DNA of 64,000 nucleotides, from positions 1-64,000 of the forward strand of contig CAZPOR010000004.1 in NCBI GenBank assembly GCA_964588325.1, given 5' to 3'. The first letter of the stretch is position 1. Each line of letters starts with the position of its first letter. Below, one piece after another: positions 41,098 through 49,646 of the stretch. The translations under genes and the position numbers were made by a program. The stretch is from Thiovibrio sp964588325 (GTDB lineage Bacteria > Desulfobacterota > Desulfobulbia > Desulfobulbales > Desulfurivibrionaceae). Under the pieces are notes generated by a model that saw only the letters and a program-made list of their open reading frames with translations, was not told the DNA's origin and made no database searches.

Positions 41098-43293
41098 ATG
41101 AACTGTGATATAAATTCCGAAATCAACCGGATCATTGCCTCCGAACACCACGACCCCTTTCAGGTCCTGGGCTTTCATGTACTGGACCACGATGGCGCCT
41201 CCTCGGTTATCAGAACCTTCCAGCCCAACGCCAACACCTGCTGGCTGCTGGCCCACGGAGAAAGAAAGGAGATGTACAAGACCAGGCCCGAAGGCTTTTT
41301 CGAAATTGTCATCACCAATTGTAACGAGCCTTTTCCCTATGAGTTTGAAGCATCCTTCTACGATGAACACCACCACGTGTTCAAGGATCCGTACCGTTTT
41401 CTCCCCCAGATGTCCGAGTACGACCGCTATCTTTTCAACAACGGCACAAATTATGAAATCTACAACACCCTTGGCGCGCAGCTCGTCACCATCGACGGCG
41501 TCAGCGGCACCATCTTCCGCGTCTGGGCGCCAAGCGCGAAGAGGGTCAGCATCCTGGGCAACTTCAATTACTGGGACGGCAGGGTCCATCAGATGCGGGT
41601 TCTGGGCCAATCCGGCATCTGGGAGCTGTTTATTCCGGACCTCGGCCAGGGAGAGCCCTACAAATACGAGATCAAGACCCAGCAGGACGCGCTGCTCGAA
41701 AAGGCCGATCCCTTCCAGTTTTTCGCCGAAATCAGGCCAAAAACCGCCTCGATTGTCTGGGGGTTGGACGGCTATGCCTGGAATGACGCAGCCTGGCTCA
41801 CAAAGCGCAAAAAGCTACGAAGCTACGAACAACCCATGTCCACCTACGAGGTGCATCTGGGCTCCTGGCGGCGCGATCCGGCAGACCCCGCAAGGCTGCT
41901 CTCCTATCAGGAGCTGGCCGGCTCCCTGATCCCCTACGTCAAGGAGATGGGCTTCACCCACATCGAGCTGATGCCCGTCATGGAGCATCCCCTGGATGAA
42001 TCCTGGGGCTATCAGGTCACCGGCTATTTTGCCGTGACCAGCCGCCACGGCACGCCCCAGGATTTCATGTACTTCGTGGACCAGTGCCATCAAAACGGGA
42101 TCGGGGTGATCCTCGACTGGGTGCCGTCGCATTTCCCCTCCGACGGCCATGCCCTGAGCCGTTTTGACGGCACCGCCCTCTACGAGCACGAAGACCCCAG
42201 ACAGGGCGCGCATCCCGAGTGGGGCACCCTGATTTTCAACTATGGCCGCAAGGAGGTGCAGAACTTCCTGATCGCCAACGCCCTCTTCTGGATGGACAAG
42301 TTCCACATCGACGGATTGCGGGTCGATGCGGTGGCCTCCATGCTCTACCTCGACTATGCGCGCAACGAAGGGGAATGGATACCCAACATTTATGGCGGCA
42401 AGGAAAACATCGACGCCATCGAGTTTATCAAGCACATGAACGCCATCATCTACGGCCGCTTTCCCGAGACCTTGATGATCGCCGAGGAGTCCACCAGCTT
42501 CTTCGGGGTTTCCAAGCCCCTGGATTGGGGAGGGCTGGGCTTTGGCTACAAGTGGAACATGGGCTGGATGAACGACATCCTGGGCTATTTCAGCAAGGAG
42601 CCGATCTTCCGCAAATACCACCACAACGCCCTGACCTTTTCCCTGCTCTACGCCTTCACCGAAAACTTCATCCTGCCCATGTCCCACGACGAGGTGGTGC
42701 ACGGCAAGCGTTCCCTGCTCTTCAAGATGCCCGGCGACATGTGGCAGAAGTTCGCCAACCTGCGGTTGCTCTTCTTCTTCCTCTGGACCCATCCGGGCAA
42801 AAAACTGCTGTTCATGGGGGCGGAGTTCGGCCAGATTTCCGAGTGGTACTGCAAGGTGAGCCTGGACTGGCATCTGACCGAACAAAACACCATGCACCAA
42901 CAGTTGCAGAAATTCGTCCAGCAGTTGAACGCGGTGTACAAAGACACCCGCCCCCTCTGGGAGGTCGATTTTTCCTACGACGGCTTCCGGTGGATGGATT
43001 TCAGGGACGTGGACAACAGCATCATCGCCTTCTGCCGCCAGGGCAAAGACCCCAAGGATCATGTGGTCTGCCTGCTCAACTTCACCCCCCAGGTTCTGCA
43101 CGACTATAAGCTCGGGGTGCCCGGACCGGGCTGGTACCAGGAGATCCTCTCCACCGACACCGCCGAGTTCGGCGGCAGCAACGTGTTCAACCCGGACCGC
43201 AAGCAGGCCGTTGCCGAGCCCTTTGGCGAAGCGCCGTGCCATATCATGGTCTCGGTCCCGCCCCTGGGCGGAATCATCGTGAAGCCTGTATAA
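41098..43293 (+). CDS. glgB: 1,4-alpha-glucan branching enzyme
   Basis: 731 aa GH13 enzyme that forms alpha-1,6 branches in glycogen. An N-terminal glucan-binding segment (about 10-110) and CBM48 domain (about 120-210) precede the catalytic barrel. The nucleophile Asp is in DGLRVDAVASMLY, the acid/base Glu in MIAEEST, and the transition-state Asp in MSHDEVVHGKRSL. Full length. No other glycogen genes are in the window. Its upstream region holds an unusual hairpin. A 64-aa ORF follows 12 bp downstream. Confidence 0.95.
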   Translation: MNCDINSEINRIIASEHHDPFQVLGFHVLDHDGASSVIRTFQPNANTCWLLAHGERKEMYKTRPEGFFEIVITNCNEPFPYEFEASFYDEHHHVFKDPYRFLPQMSEYDRYLFNNGTNYEIYNTLGAQLVTIDGVSGTIFRVWAPSAKRVSILGNFNYWDGRVHQMRVLGQSGIWELFIPDLGQGEPYKYEIKTQQDALLEKADPFQFFAEIRPKTASIVWGLDGYAWNDAAWLTKRKKLRSYEQPMSTYEVHLGSWRRDPADPARLLSYQELAGSLIPYVKEMGFTHIELMPVMEHPLDESWGYQVTGYFAVTSRHGTPQDFMYFVDQCHQNGIGVILDWVPSHFPSDGHALSRFDGTALYEHEDPRQGAHPEWGTLIFNYGRKEVQNFLIANALFWMDKFHIDGLRVDAVASMLYLDYARNEGEWIPNIYGGKENIDAIEFIKHMNAIIYGRFPETLMIAEESTSFFGVSKPLDWGGLGFGYKWNMGWMNDILGYFSKEPIFRKYHHNALTFSLLYAFTENFILPMSHDEVVHGKRSLLFKMPGDMWQKFANLRLLFFFLWTHPGKKLLFMGAEFGQISEWYCKVSLDWHLTEQNTMHQQLQKFVQQLNAVYKDTRPLWEVDFSYDGFRWMDFRDVDNSIIAFCRQGKDPKDHVVCLLNFTPQVLHDYKLGVPGPGWYQEILSTDTAEFGGSNVFNPDRKQAVAEPFGEAPCHIMVSVPPLGGIIVKPV

Positions 43294-43305
43294 GGGAGAA
43301 CGGAC

Positions 43306-43500
43306 ATGGGGTGCGACAACAAGAGACCGGCCGGAAGCGACAAGGTAAAAAAAGCCCTCTGCTGGATGAGCGAAGAACTGCTCAACCATCCACTGAAAAA
43401 ACGGGATGCGGTGATCCGGGAAGCGGAGATTCGTTTTGATCTCTCCCCGGCCGAATGTGAATTCCTTTCAAAAAACTTCGGCGGCTCCGCCCCCTGTTAA
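43306..43500 (+). CDS. Small hypothetical protein downstream of glgB
   Basis: 64 aa, mostly helical, charged (MGCDNKRPAGSDKVKK... then DAVIREAEIRFDLSPAECEFLSKNF). GGGAGA precedes ATG 43306, and the 12-bp gap to glgB suggests co-transcription. The stop overlaps the end of the convergent glycosyltransferase gene by 4 bp. No family recognised; the ECEFLSKNF segment resembles a short helix-turn-helix-like end but that is not firm. Confidence 0.6.
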   Translation: MGCDNKRPAGSDKVKKALCWMSEELLNHPLKKRDAVIREAEIRFDLSPAECEFLSKNFGGSAPC

Positions 43501-44600
43501 CCTGACGCTTCAAGCCATCGGCGATAACCAGCGGCCAGCTCCGGCCAGGAAAACCGGCTGGTCAGGGAATGCGCCTCATCCTCAGCCAGCCTCCCCGCCT
43601 CCATGGCCGCCAGCAATTTCCCGGCAAAATCCCCATCCGCGAAGCGAAAAGCCGGGGCAAAAAGCTCCCGGTACGACAGACGGTCCGGCACCACGGGGCG
43701 GCAGCCTGCGCGCACCGCTTCAAGAACCGCCATGCCGTAAAACTCATGGTTGGCGGTGGAAACCACAACATCCCCCTGACAGAGCAGCCTGCAATACTCC
43801 CGCCGGTCTTCCGCATAGCCGAAATGCAGTATCCGCCCGGAAAGCCGCTCTCTTGCCTGGGCAAAAATCTGGGGCTGATTCCGGAAGGATTCGCCCAGCA
43901 CGATCAGGCCAAAAGGAACTCCCTGCCCGGCCAATTCGTACAGGGTATTGAAAAACAATTCCGGGTTCTTGTCGTGTTCCCAGCGGTGGTTCCAGACCAG
44001 CGCCGGCGCTCTGCCTGGTTGCCTCTCCGGCGCACAGGAATCAATCCCGCTGAAATCAAGGCCAGGATGCAGTATGGCCGCCTTGGCGCGGATCGCCTCC
44101 TCATAGCCAGCCAGGGACATATCCGGCATCTTGGCCAGTAGCTCCCGGCAGCCCGCCAGAAACGAATCCAGATTATACAAAGAGTTGAAGGCGAGACTCT
44201 CAGAGGCCAGGGCCGTGGTGAGATTGGTCAACCCGAAATGGACATCCCGCGGTTCGGATACCTGCACCGGATAGGCGAACTGGTTTTCGTGAAAATAAGT
44301 GAGAAGCGGCACCCCGCGCAAGTTTAAGGGCAGCAGACCGCGCAGGGCGGCGACATCGACCAGGGAGGAGCAGAGGATACGGTCATAGGTCTTGCCCGCA
44401 TACCTGGGATCAGTGGCGAGAACCCCGGCGAAATGCGGGGCCGCAAGACGCATCCGCCATTTCCAGCTATGGGCGGGCAGGGTCAGCAGATCACAGGTAT
44501 AGGGCAGATGGCGGATCAGACCGGCGAGAAACGCCTTGTGCGATCCGCCGTAATAGGGCTCAAGAACAAGGATGTGATGGCACCCCCCTGCCCTGCTCAG
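43497..44600 (-). CDS. tRNA-queuosine alpha-mannosyltransferase-like glycosyltransferase (DUF3524)
   Basis: About 360 aa GT4-type transferase of the DUF3524/GTDC1 family, members of which mannosylate queuosine in tRNA. Residues near the N-terminus are HHILVLEPYYGGSH, then DLLTLPAHSWKWRMRL, YFHENQFAYP and FGLTNLTTAL; the donor-binding half has WNHRWEHDKNP and ANHEFYGMAVLEAV. The conserved N-terminal domain begins at about 44573, but no ATG, GTG or TTG is in frame between the preceding stop and that point. The first normal in-frame start (ATG 44453) would delete about 40 conserved residues. A CTG at 44600 that overlaps the upstream stop (CTGA) or a one-base frameshift in the six-G run near 44583-44588 are the alternatives. 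Confidence 0.75.
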   Translation of the reverse strand: MSRAGGCHHILVLEPYYGGSHKAFLAGLIRHLPYTCDLLTLPAHSWKWRMRLAAPHFAGVLATDPRYAGKTYDRILCSSLVDVAALRGLLPLNLRGVPLLTYFHENQFAYPVQVSEPRDVHFGLTNLTTALASESLAFNSLYNLDSFLAGCRELLAKMPDMSLAGYEEAIRAKAAILHPGLDFSGIDSCAPERQPGRAPALVWNHRWEHDKNPELFFNTLYELAGQGVPFGLIVLGESFRNQPQIFAQARERLSGRILHFGYAEDRREYCRLLCQGDVVVSTANHEFYGMAVLEAVRAGCRPVVPDRLSYRELFAPAFRFADGDFAGKLLAAMEAGRLAEDEAHSLTSRFSWPELAAGYRRWLEASG

Positions 44601-45433
44601 ACTGCCTGCTTGAGGTGCTGGTACGCCTCATTCAGCTCTTTCATCTTCTCCTCGGCCACCCGCCGGAACTCCTCGCCCAGATGCGCCACCTTGTCCGGGT
44701 GATACTGCATGCTCAGCTTCCGGTAGGCGCTCTTGATCTGTTCGGGGGACGCTCCCGGTTCCAGGCCGAGGATGTCGTAGTACTGACTCTCGCTCCTGCC
44801 CTGCCCGGGGAAGGCGCGGCCCCGGCTGGAGCCGGTATATTTGCCCTTGATGGCGTGATGGTCGTAGGCGGAAATCTCGAGAAAATCGGCAATGGTCTGC
44901 ACCATGGCCAGTTCCTGGGCGGAGACCTGATCATTGGTGTACAGCACCTGATAGATAAGCTCCACCAGGATCAGCCGGGGTTCGTAGGCAAAATGGGTCT
45001 TGAACTCGGCCAGCATCGCTTCGAGGGAGGCCTGGGAGGCAAGGGCGTCCTGGATCAGGTCGCGCACCCAGTACATCTGACTCTGGTTATAGCGGAGATG
45101 GACGCGGAAAAAATTCTCGATGGGGGCAAGCTCCGCCTTGGTGACCACCCCGTCCGCCTGGGCAATGCGGATCAGGATATTGATCAGCAGGAAGACAAAC
45201 TGGTTATGGCTTTCAGTCTGGGATCGTTCGTAACGGCTCGCCATGCGCCGGATGTACTGGGAAAACCCCCAGATCCCGACAAAGACCATGAGAACCAGGA
45301 ACACCCCGGTAAAAAAGAGAAATCCCAGCACATCGAGGAGCAGGGGCGCGCCGCCCATGAGAAACAGAAGCAGGGCAACAACCAGCAGAAAGCCGCCGCA
45401 ACCGGGCGGTTTATGGGAACGATAGACGATCAT
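44597..45433 (-). CDS. DjlA-like membrane-anchored DnaJ/TerB co-chaperone
   Basis: 278 aa. One or two N-terminal hydrophobic helices (about 13-55), a TerB-like domain (about 75-185; QADGVVTKAELAPIENFF) and a C-terminal J domain (about 210-275) with the HPD motif in YHPDKV. It would recruit and stimulate DnaK at the inner membrane. Same order as E. coli DjlA. Its stop is overlapped by the start region of the glycosyltransferase gene. Confidence 0.85.
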   Translation of the reverse strand: MIVYRSHKPPGCGGFLLVVALLLFLMGGAPLLLDVLGFLFFTGVFLVLMVFVGIWGFSQYIRRMASRYERSQTESHNQFVFLLINILIRIAQADGVVTKAELAPIENFFRVHLRYNQSQMYWVRDLIQDALASQASLEAMLAEFKTHFAYEPRLILVELIYQVLYTNDQVSAQELAMVQTIADFLEISAYDHHAIKGKYTGSSRGRAFPGQGRSESQYYDILGLEPGASPEQIKSAYRKLSMQYHPDKVAHLGEEFRRVAEEKMKELNEAYQHLKQAV

Positions 45434-45470
45434 AATGGACTCGTGAAGGCCAAGGAATTGATTCCGGCTG

Positions 45471-45553
45471 GTGCTTCGACAGGCTCAGCACGAACGGAAT
45501 ATCAATATGTTAGCTAAGACAACAACCGTTCGCCCTGAGCCTGTCGAAGGGCT
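45471..45553. repeat. Dispersed inverted repeat, family A, copy 3
   Basis: GGTGCTTCGACAGGCTCAGC arm (from 45471), spacer, and GAGCCTGTCGAAGGGC arm (to 45553). It lies between the djlA-like gene and ftsY, in the gap downstream of ftsY. Confidence 0.9.
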
Positions 45554-45575
45554 CTTTACGCCTCTAATTTTCCTA

Positions 45576-46622
45576 TCATGCCTCACCCTCGGCAAACAGG
45601 GCCTCCACAAACTCGCTGGGCTCGAAATCCCGCAGATCCTCCATCTGCTCGCCGATGCCGATGAAACGGATGGGGATATTGAATTCGTGGCAGATGTTGA
45701 TGACGATGCCGCCCTTGGCTGTGCCGTCAAGCTTGGTCAAGGCCAGGCTGGTGACATCCACGGCCTCGTTAAAGAGCCGCGCCTGGGAAATGGCGTTCTG
45801 GCCGGTGGTGGCGTCGAGCACCAGCAGGATTTCGTGCGGCGCGCCGGGGATCTTCTTGTCCATGACCCGCTTGATCTTCTTCAGCTCCTCCATGAGATTG
45901 ACCTTGGTGTGCAGCCTCCCCGCCGTGTCCACCAGCACCACATCAAAGTTGCGCGGCTTGGCATACTCCAGGGCATCGAAGACCACCGAGGACGGATCCG
46001 CCCCGGCCTGCTGGGCCACGACCTCCACCCCGACCCGCTTGCCCCAGATCTGCAACTGCTCGCTGGCCGCGGCCCGGAAGGTGTCCGCCGCCACCAGCAG
46101 AACCTTTTGGCCCGCCTGGGTAAACTTGTGGGCCAGCTTGCCGATGGTGGTGGTCTTGCCCACCCCGTTGACCCCCAGCACCATGACGACAAAGGGGGGT
46201 TGCGGCGGCAGGGCAAGATCCGCGGGCCGGTCCGCATTGATGAGATAGCCGAGGATCATCTCTTTGAGCGCTGTTTTGAGAGCCTGCCCATCCGCCAATT
46301 CGTTACGCCGCACCTGCTCCCTGGTTTTCTCAAGGAGTTCCTGGGTGGTATTGGCGCCGATATCGGCCATGATCAGAATCTCTTCCAGATCATCGAGCAG
46401 CTCGGCATCGATCTGCTTCTTGCCCAAAAAAAGCGCGTCAATCTGACGGACAAAGGTTTTTCGCGTGCGGGACAACCCATCCTTGAGCCGCAGGAAAAAA
46501 CTGGCCCCATTCTCCTGCTGAGCAGATGCTTCCGCAACAGGTGTGGCGGTCTCTGATCCCGCACCCTGTTCCGGCGACAGTGGTTGCGCGCCGCCGATTT
46601 TTTTCTTAAACCAACTCAGCAT
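45576..46622 (-). CDS. ftsY: Signal recognition particle receptor FtsY
   Basis: 348 aa SRP-family GTPase that receives ribosome-SRP complexes at the membrane. A short N-terminal linker (about 1-45) is followed by the N domain and G domain: G1 GVNGVGKTTTIGKLA (about 150-164), G3 DTAGRLHTK, G4 TKLDGTAKGG and a closing DLRDFEPSEFV. All GTPase motifs intact. Flanked by a family A repeat downstream and a family B repeat upstream. Confidence 0.95.
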   Translation of the reverse strand: MLSWFKKKIGGAQPLSPEQGAGSETATPVAEASAQQENGASFFLRLKDGLSRTRKTFVRQIDALFLGKKQIDAELLDDLEEILIMADIGANTTQELLEKTREQVRRNELADGQALKTALKEMILGYLINADRPADLALPPQPPFVVMVLGVNGVGKTTTIGKLAHKFTQAGQKVLLVAADTFRAAASEQLQIWGKRVGVEVVAQQAGADPSSVVFDALEYAKPRNFDVVLVDTAGRLHTKVNLMEELKKIKRVMDKKIPGAPHEILLVLDATTGQNAISQARLFNEAVDVTSLALTKLDGTAKGGIVINICHEFNIPIRFIGIGEQMEDLRDFEPSEFVEALFAEGEA

Positions 46623-46660
46623 TCTTTAACCCTCTCAAGACTGATAAACTCGTAACAACA

Positions 46661-46767
46661 TGTCACCCCGGCGAAGGCCGGGGCCCAGCTTTGCTGCAAC
46701 TACTCAAAAAACTGGATCGGAGTCTCGGCTGCGCCTCGCTTACCTCCGGCCTTCGCCGGAATGACGG
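46661..46767. repeat. Dispersed inverted repeat, family B, full copy
   Basis: Outer arms TGTCACCCCGGCGAAGGCCGG and CCGGCCTTCGCCGGAATGACGG, with an inner GGATCGGAGTCTCG segment that is the counterpart of the middle of the 32131 copy. It fills much of the 231-bp gap between ftsY and ispH. Confidence 0.85.
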
Positions 46768-46853
46768 AATGTGGCATTTTCTGACTTGCTAAAGCTGAGT
46801 TGAGCAGCTTGCCTGCTCAAACGGAACTTATACCCTTTGGGTGCAAGAGTTCA

Positions 46854-47702
46854 TCAAGGCGTTTTCGCCGGTATATTTTCCAGCACTTCCACAATCCGGC
46901 TGATCACCCAATTCGGGGTGGAGGCCCCAGCCGTAACCCCTACCCGGCCATAACGCGCCAAGGCCTCGGAAGAAAGATCCGTTTCCGACTCCACCATGAA
47001 CACCGGGCAGCCCAAGCTTTCGGCAATCTCCCCCAGCCGCTTGGTGTTGGCGCTGGTCTTGCCGCCCACCACCACCAGGGCCTCGACTTTTTGACAGAGC
47101 TGACGGACCTCTTCCTGCCGTTTATGGGTGGAATCGCAGATGGTGTTAAACACCTCGCCTTGGGGATATTTTTGCAGGATAGCTTCCTTGAGCCTTTCAA
47201 AAAGGCGCTCGTCCTGGGTGGTCTGGCTGACGATGATGTACGGCCCATCAAGTTGCAGGGCCGCCACATCCGGTTCACTGTTCACCACCTGCCCATTGTT
47301 GCCGGCATAGCCCATGAGTCCTTCCACCTCGGCGTGATCCCGGTCGCCGATGATCACCGTGGCAAAGCCCTCTTTTTTGTATCTGGCAATGATGGCCTGC
47401 ACCTTGAGCACTCGCGGACAGGTGGCATCCTCCACCCTGGCGCCGCTGGCCTCAAGCATTCTTTTCTTTTCCGGGGGGATGCCGTGAGCCCGGATAATTA
47501 TGGCGCCGCTGGCCTGGGAGGGAATCTCCGAAAGAATCCGCACCCCCTGTTCCTCAAGCAGTTTTAGAACCTGGGGATTGTGGATCAACGGGCCAAAGGT
47601 GGCAATGGGGGTCTCATGCTTCTGGACCATGCCGAGGGTGGTATCAACCGCCCGCCTTACCCCCATGCAAAAGCCTGCGTTCTTGGCAAGCACTACTTCC
47701 AT
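46854..47702 (-). CDS. ispH: 4-hydroxy-3-methylbut-2-enyl diphosphate reductase
   Basis: 282 aa, last step of the non-mevalonate isoprenoid pathway (HMBPP to IPP/DMAPP). The three 4Fe-4S ligand cysteines are in AKNAGFCMGVRRA (C12), EDATCPRVLK (about C96) and NTICDSTHKRQ (about C190); the catalytic Glu region is IGDRDHAEVEG. Fits with ispA and dxs elsewhere in the window. Confidence 0.95.
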   Translation of the reverse strand: MEVVLAKNAGFCMGVRRAVDTTLGMVQKHETPIATFGPLIHNPQVLKLLEEQGVRILSEIPSQASGAIIIRAHGIPPEKKRMLEASGARVEDATCPRVLKVQAIIARYKKEGFATVIIGDRDHAEVEGLMGYAGNNGQVVNSEPDVAALQLDGPYIIVSQTTQDERLFERLKEAILQKYPQGEVFNTICDSTHKRQEEVRQLCQKVEALVVVGGKTSANTKRLGEIAESLGCPVFMVESETDLSSEALARYGRVGVTAGASTPNWVISRIVEVLENIPAKTP

Positions 47703-47773
47703 CTATTCACCTGTTTTCAGGAGGAAATATTCTCAAAATTTTCTTCTCGTTCGGCCGAGACTCTTGCAAAATT

Positions 47774-47853
47774 CGTCACACCGGTGAAAACCGGTGTCCA
47801 GTTTTCCATAGCCTCCCGAAATTACTGGATACCGGCTTTCGCCGGTATGACGG
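47774..47853. repeat. Dispersed inverted repeat, family B, divergent copy
   Basis: CGTCACACCGGTGAAAACCGG arm and CCGGCTTTCGCCGGTATGACGG arm with CTGGATA / TGTCCAG inside. Part of a 375-bp gene-free stretch (47703-48077) that otherwise holds a family A half-copy at 47908 and no promoter I can identify. Confidence 0.75.
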
Positions 47854-47907
47854 AAAACATATCCGACACGATTTTCACAAGGTTCCCTAATGATTTCAAG
47901 ATGCCTA

Positions 47908-47934
47908 CCGTTCGCCCTGAGCCTGTCGAAGGGC
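47908..47934. repeat. Dispersed repeat, family A, half copy
   Basis: Only the CCGTTCGCCCTGAGC...GTCGAAGGGC arm is present; the partner arm is absent. It lies upstream of the DUF2156 gene. Confidence 0.8.
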
Positions 47935-48077
47935 GTTTTTCCATTTTTACAAGAGGCACAATCTATACGGATTTCTCCGCATTTGCAAGCAAAGCCGCGC
48001 GCCCTTGCCAAGGGAATCGATTGCAGGAATCCCGCCCTGCCTCTATACTAAAGGCACCAACCATTCACAGGAAACCC

Positions 48078-48959
48078 ATGAGCCTGCGCCCGCTTACCCT
48101 CGATGACCGGCTGTTCGTAACCGACTATCTCCGGCGGTTCCCGCCTGTGGTCTCGGAGCTGACCTTCACCAACCTCTTTGCCTGGCGCCACACCCGGCCG
48201 GTCTGGATCGACGAGTTCGAATCATCGCTCCTCGTTTTTGCCCAAACCAAGATGGGCGTGGTTCTTTTGGGCAACCCCGTCGGCCCGGTTTCCCTGGCCG
48301 AGGTTTTCGATGCATACGGCGGAGAAATAGCAGGAGCGGATCGCTTCCCCAAGGAAAAACTCGCGGATGCCAACCTGCCGCCAGGGGCAACGGTTATCGA
48401 GGATCGCGACAACGCGGATTACGTCTACCGCAGGGAAGACCTGGCCGCACTGGCGGGCAGAAATTTCACCAAGAAGCGCAACCACATCAACCAGTGCCTG
48501 GCCGCCTACGACTGCCAGTACGAGACGATCACCGCGGCAACGGCGGCAGAATGCCTGGCCCTGCAAGACCGCTGGTGCAACGACCGCAATTGCAAAATCG
48601 AGCCAGGACTGGCCGGAGAATACCAGGCCATAGAAGAAACCCTGCGCCATTACGAGGAATTTGCGCTCACCGGCGGCGCGATCCGCATTGCGGGAAGAAT
48701 TGAGGCGTTCACCGTGGGCGAAGCGCTCAATCCCTCAACCGCAGTCACCCATTTCGAGAAGGCCATGCCGCAATTCCAGGGGCTGGCCCAGTTGATCAAC
48801 CAGTGGTTTGCCAAGAACAACCTGGGCGATTTTGAGTACATCAATCGGGAGCAGGACTTGGGCATTCCCGGCCTGCGCCAGGCCAAGGAAAGTTATAGCC
48901 CGGAGCATCTGGTGGAGAAGGTGCGGATTGTGCCGGGAAAAACTGGCGCATGGTTTTGA
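48078..48959 (+). CDS. DUF2156 domain protein
   Basis: 293 aa, soluble, resembling the acyltransferase-like domain that also forms the C-terminal part of MprF-type phosphatidylglycerol lysyltransferases. Motifs include FTNLFAWRH near residue 35, KKRNHINQCLA (about 135), and FEKAMPQFQGLAQLINQWFA (about 225-245), ending with NREQDLGIPGLRQAKESY. Whether it is an enzyme is unknown. ATG 48078 has AGGAAA upstream; earlier in-frame codons lie in repeat sequence and are rejected. Confidence 0.8.
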   Translation: MSLRPLTLDDRLFVTDYLRRFPPVVSELTFTNLFAWRHTRPVWIDEFESSLLVFAQTKMGVVLLGNPVGPVSLAEVFDAYGGEIAGADRFPKEKLADANLPPGATVIEDRDNADYVYRREDLAALAGRNFTKKRNHINQCLAAYDCQYETITAATAAECLALQDRWCNDRNCKIEPGLAGEYQAIEETLRHYEEFALTGGAIRIAGRIEAFTVGEALNPSTAVTHFEKAMPQFQGLAQLINQWFAKNNLGDFEYINREQDLGIPGLRQAKESYSPEHLVEKVRIVPGKTGAWF

Positions 48960-48973
48960 ATTCAGCGACCACC

Positions 48974-49285
48974 TCAACCAGCATCAAAACGACCATCGAT
49001 GGATTCCAGCAACCGCCTGCCGTGGATCACACCCAGGATATAGATCGTTTCTCCCCGGATTTCGTAGATGAATCGGTAGCTGTAGATGAAATGTTCGCGA
49101 ATCTGAGGGGAGCCGGTTTCCGGCACCGGTCGGCCCATCATGGGTTGAGAGGCAAGAAGTTCCGCCGTGACAACAATCTCTTCGACAACGCGGCGGGCAT
49201 GCTGGGGAGAGTCACGACTGATGTATTCGCCGATGGCCTCGATATCCCCGAGGGACTGTTCCGACCAGATCAGTGACCCAGCCAT
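48974..49285 (-). CDS. RelE/ParE-family toxin (second system)
   Basis: 103 aa. Pattern WSEQSLGDIEAIGEYISRDSP, MGRPVPETGSPQIREHFIYSYRFIYEI, IYILGVIHGRRLL fits ParE/RelE toxins of plasmid-stabilisation type. Its start overlaps the upstream small antitoxin-like gene by 16 bp. Unlike the pair at 29340, the partner is not of the Phd type. It lies convergent to the DUF2156 gene with a 14-bp gap. Confidence 0.85.
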   Translation of the reverse strand: MAGSLIWSEQSLGDIEAIGEYISRDSPQHARRVVEEIVVTAELLASQPMMGRPVPETGSPQIREHFIYSYRFIYEIRGETIYILGVIHGRRLLESIDGRFDAG

Positions 49286-49458
49286 TTCTTCAACCGCTCT
49301 TGGGCCTCGGCGTGACCGCTGCTTCTTCCCTGATTGATGTCGTCCTGGCCTTTCCGGATTTTTTCAAGCACGTAGAGATGATACTGAATATCCTCATGGG
49401 TGCTGTCGTCGGGGAGTTGCTTCAGCAACGCCTCCACCTCTTGTTTCGCCGTTTGCAT
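49270..49458 (-). CDS. Probable antitoxin partner
   Basis: 62 aa from ATG 49458, mostly helical (QEVEALLKQLPDDSTHEDIQYHLYVLEKIRKGQDDINQGR). It precedes and overlaps the RelE/ParE-type toxin gene by 16 bp, the usual antitoxin-first order. The LPDDSTHEDIQYHLYVLEKIRKG segment is characteristic of small antitoxins paired with such toxins. No DNA-binding domain is evident. Confidence 0.75.
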   Translation of the reverse strand: MQTAKQEVEALLKQLPDDSTHEDIQYHLYVLEKIRKGQDDINQGRSSGHAEAQERLKKWLGH

Positions 49459-49557
49459 GGCATGTGCCTCGCTTATTTGCCCCGTCCGTGTGTTGCCAGC
49501 TTGAATGTTCCCAATAATACGTGGACCACGCCGCGATGTCGAATGGAAAACGGCCAA

Positions 49558-49635
49558 GGTGCTTCGACAGGCTCAGCACGAACGGAATATCAAGACAGCA
49601 GATAATCTTCGTTCGCCCTGAGCCTGTCGAAGGGC
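49558..49635. repeat. Dispersed inverted repeat, family A, copy 4
   Basis: GGTGCTTCGACAGGCTCAGC arm, short spacer, GAGCCTGTCGAAGGGC arm. Sits just after the lon stop, between lon and the antitoxin gene. Confidence 0.9.
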
Positions 49636-49646
49636 CGCTAGTCCCG

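Noticed and set aside
46799..46820. Hairpin TTGAGCAG...CTGCTCAA as an ispH terminator
   Set aside because: No T-tract follows on either strand and ispH ends at 46854 on the minus strand; more likely chance or repeat debris.
47580..48077. N-terminal extension of the DUF2156 gene from 47580
   Set aside because: The extension crosses ispH antisense sequence and two dispersed repeats; a good ribosome-binding site precedes ATG 48078.
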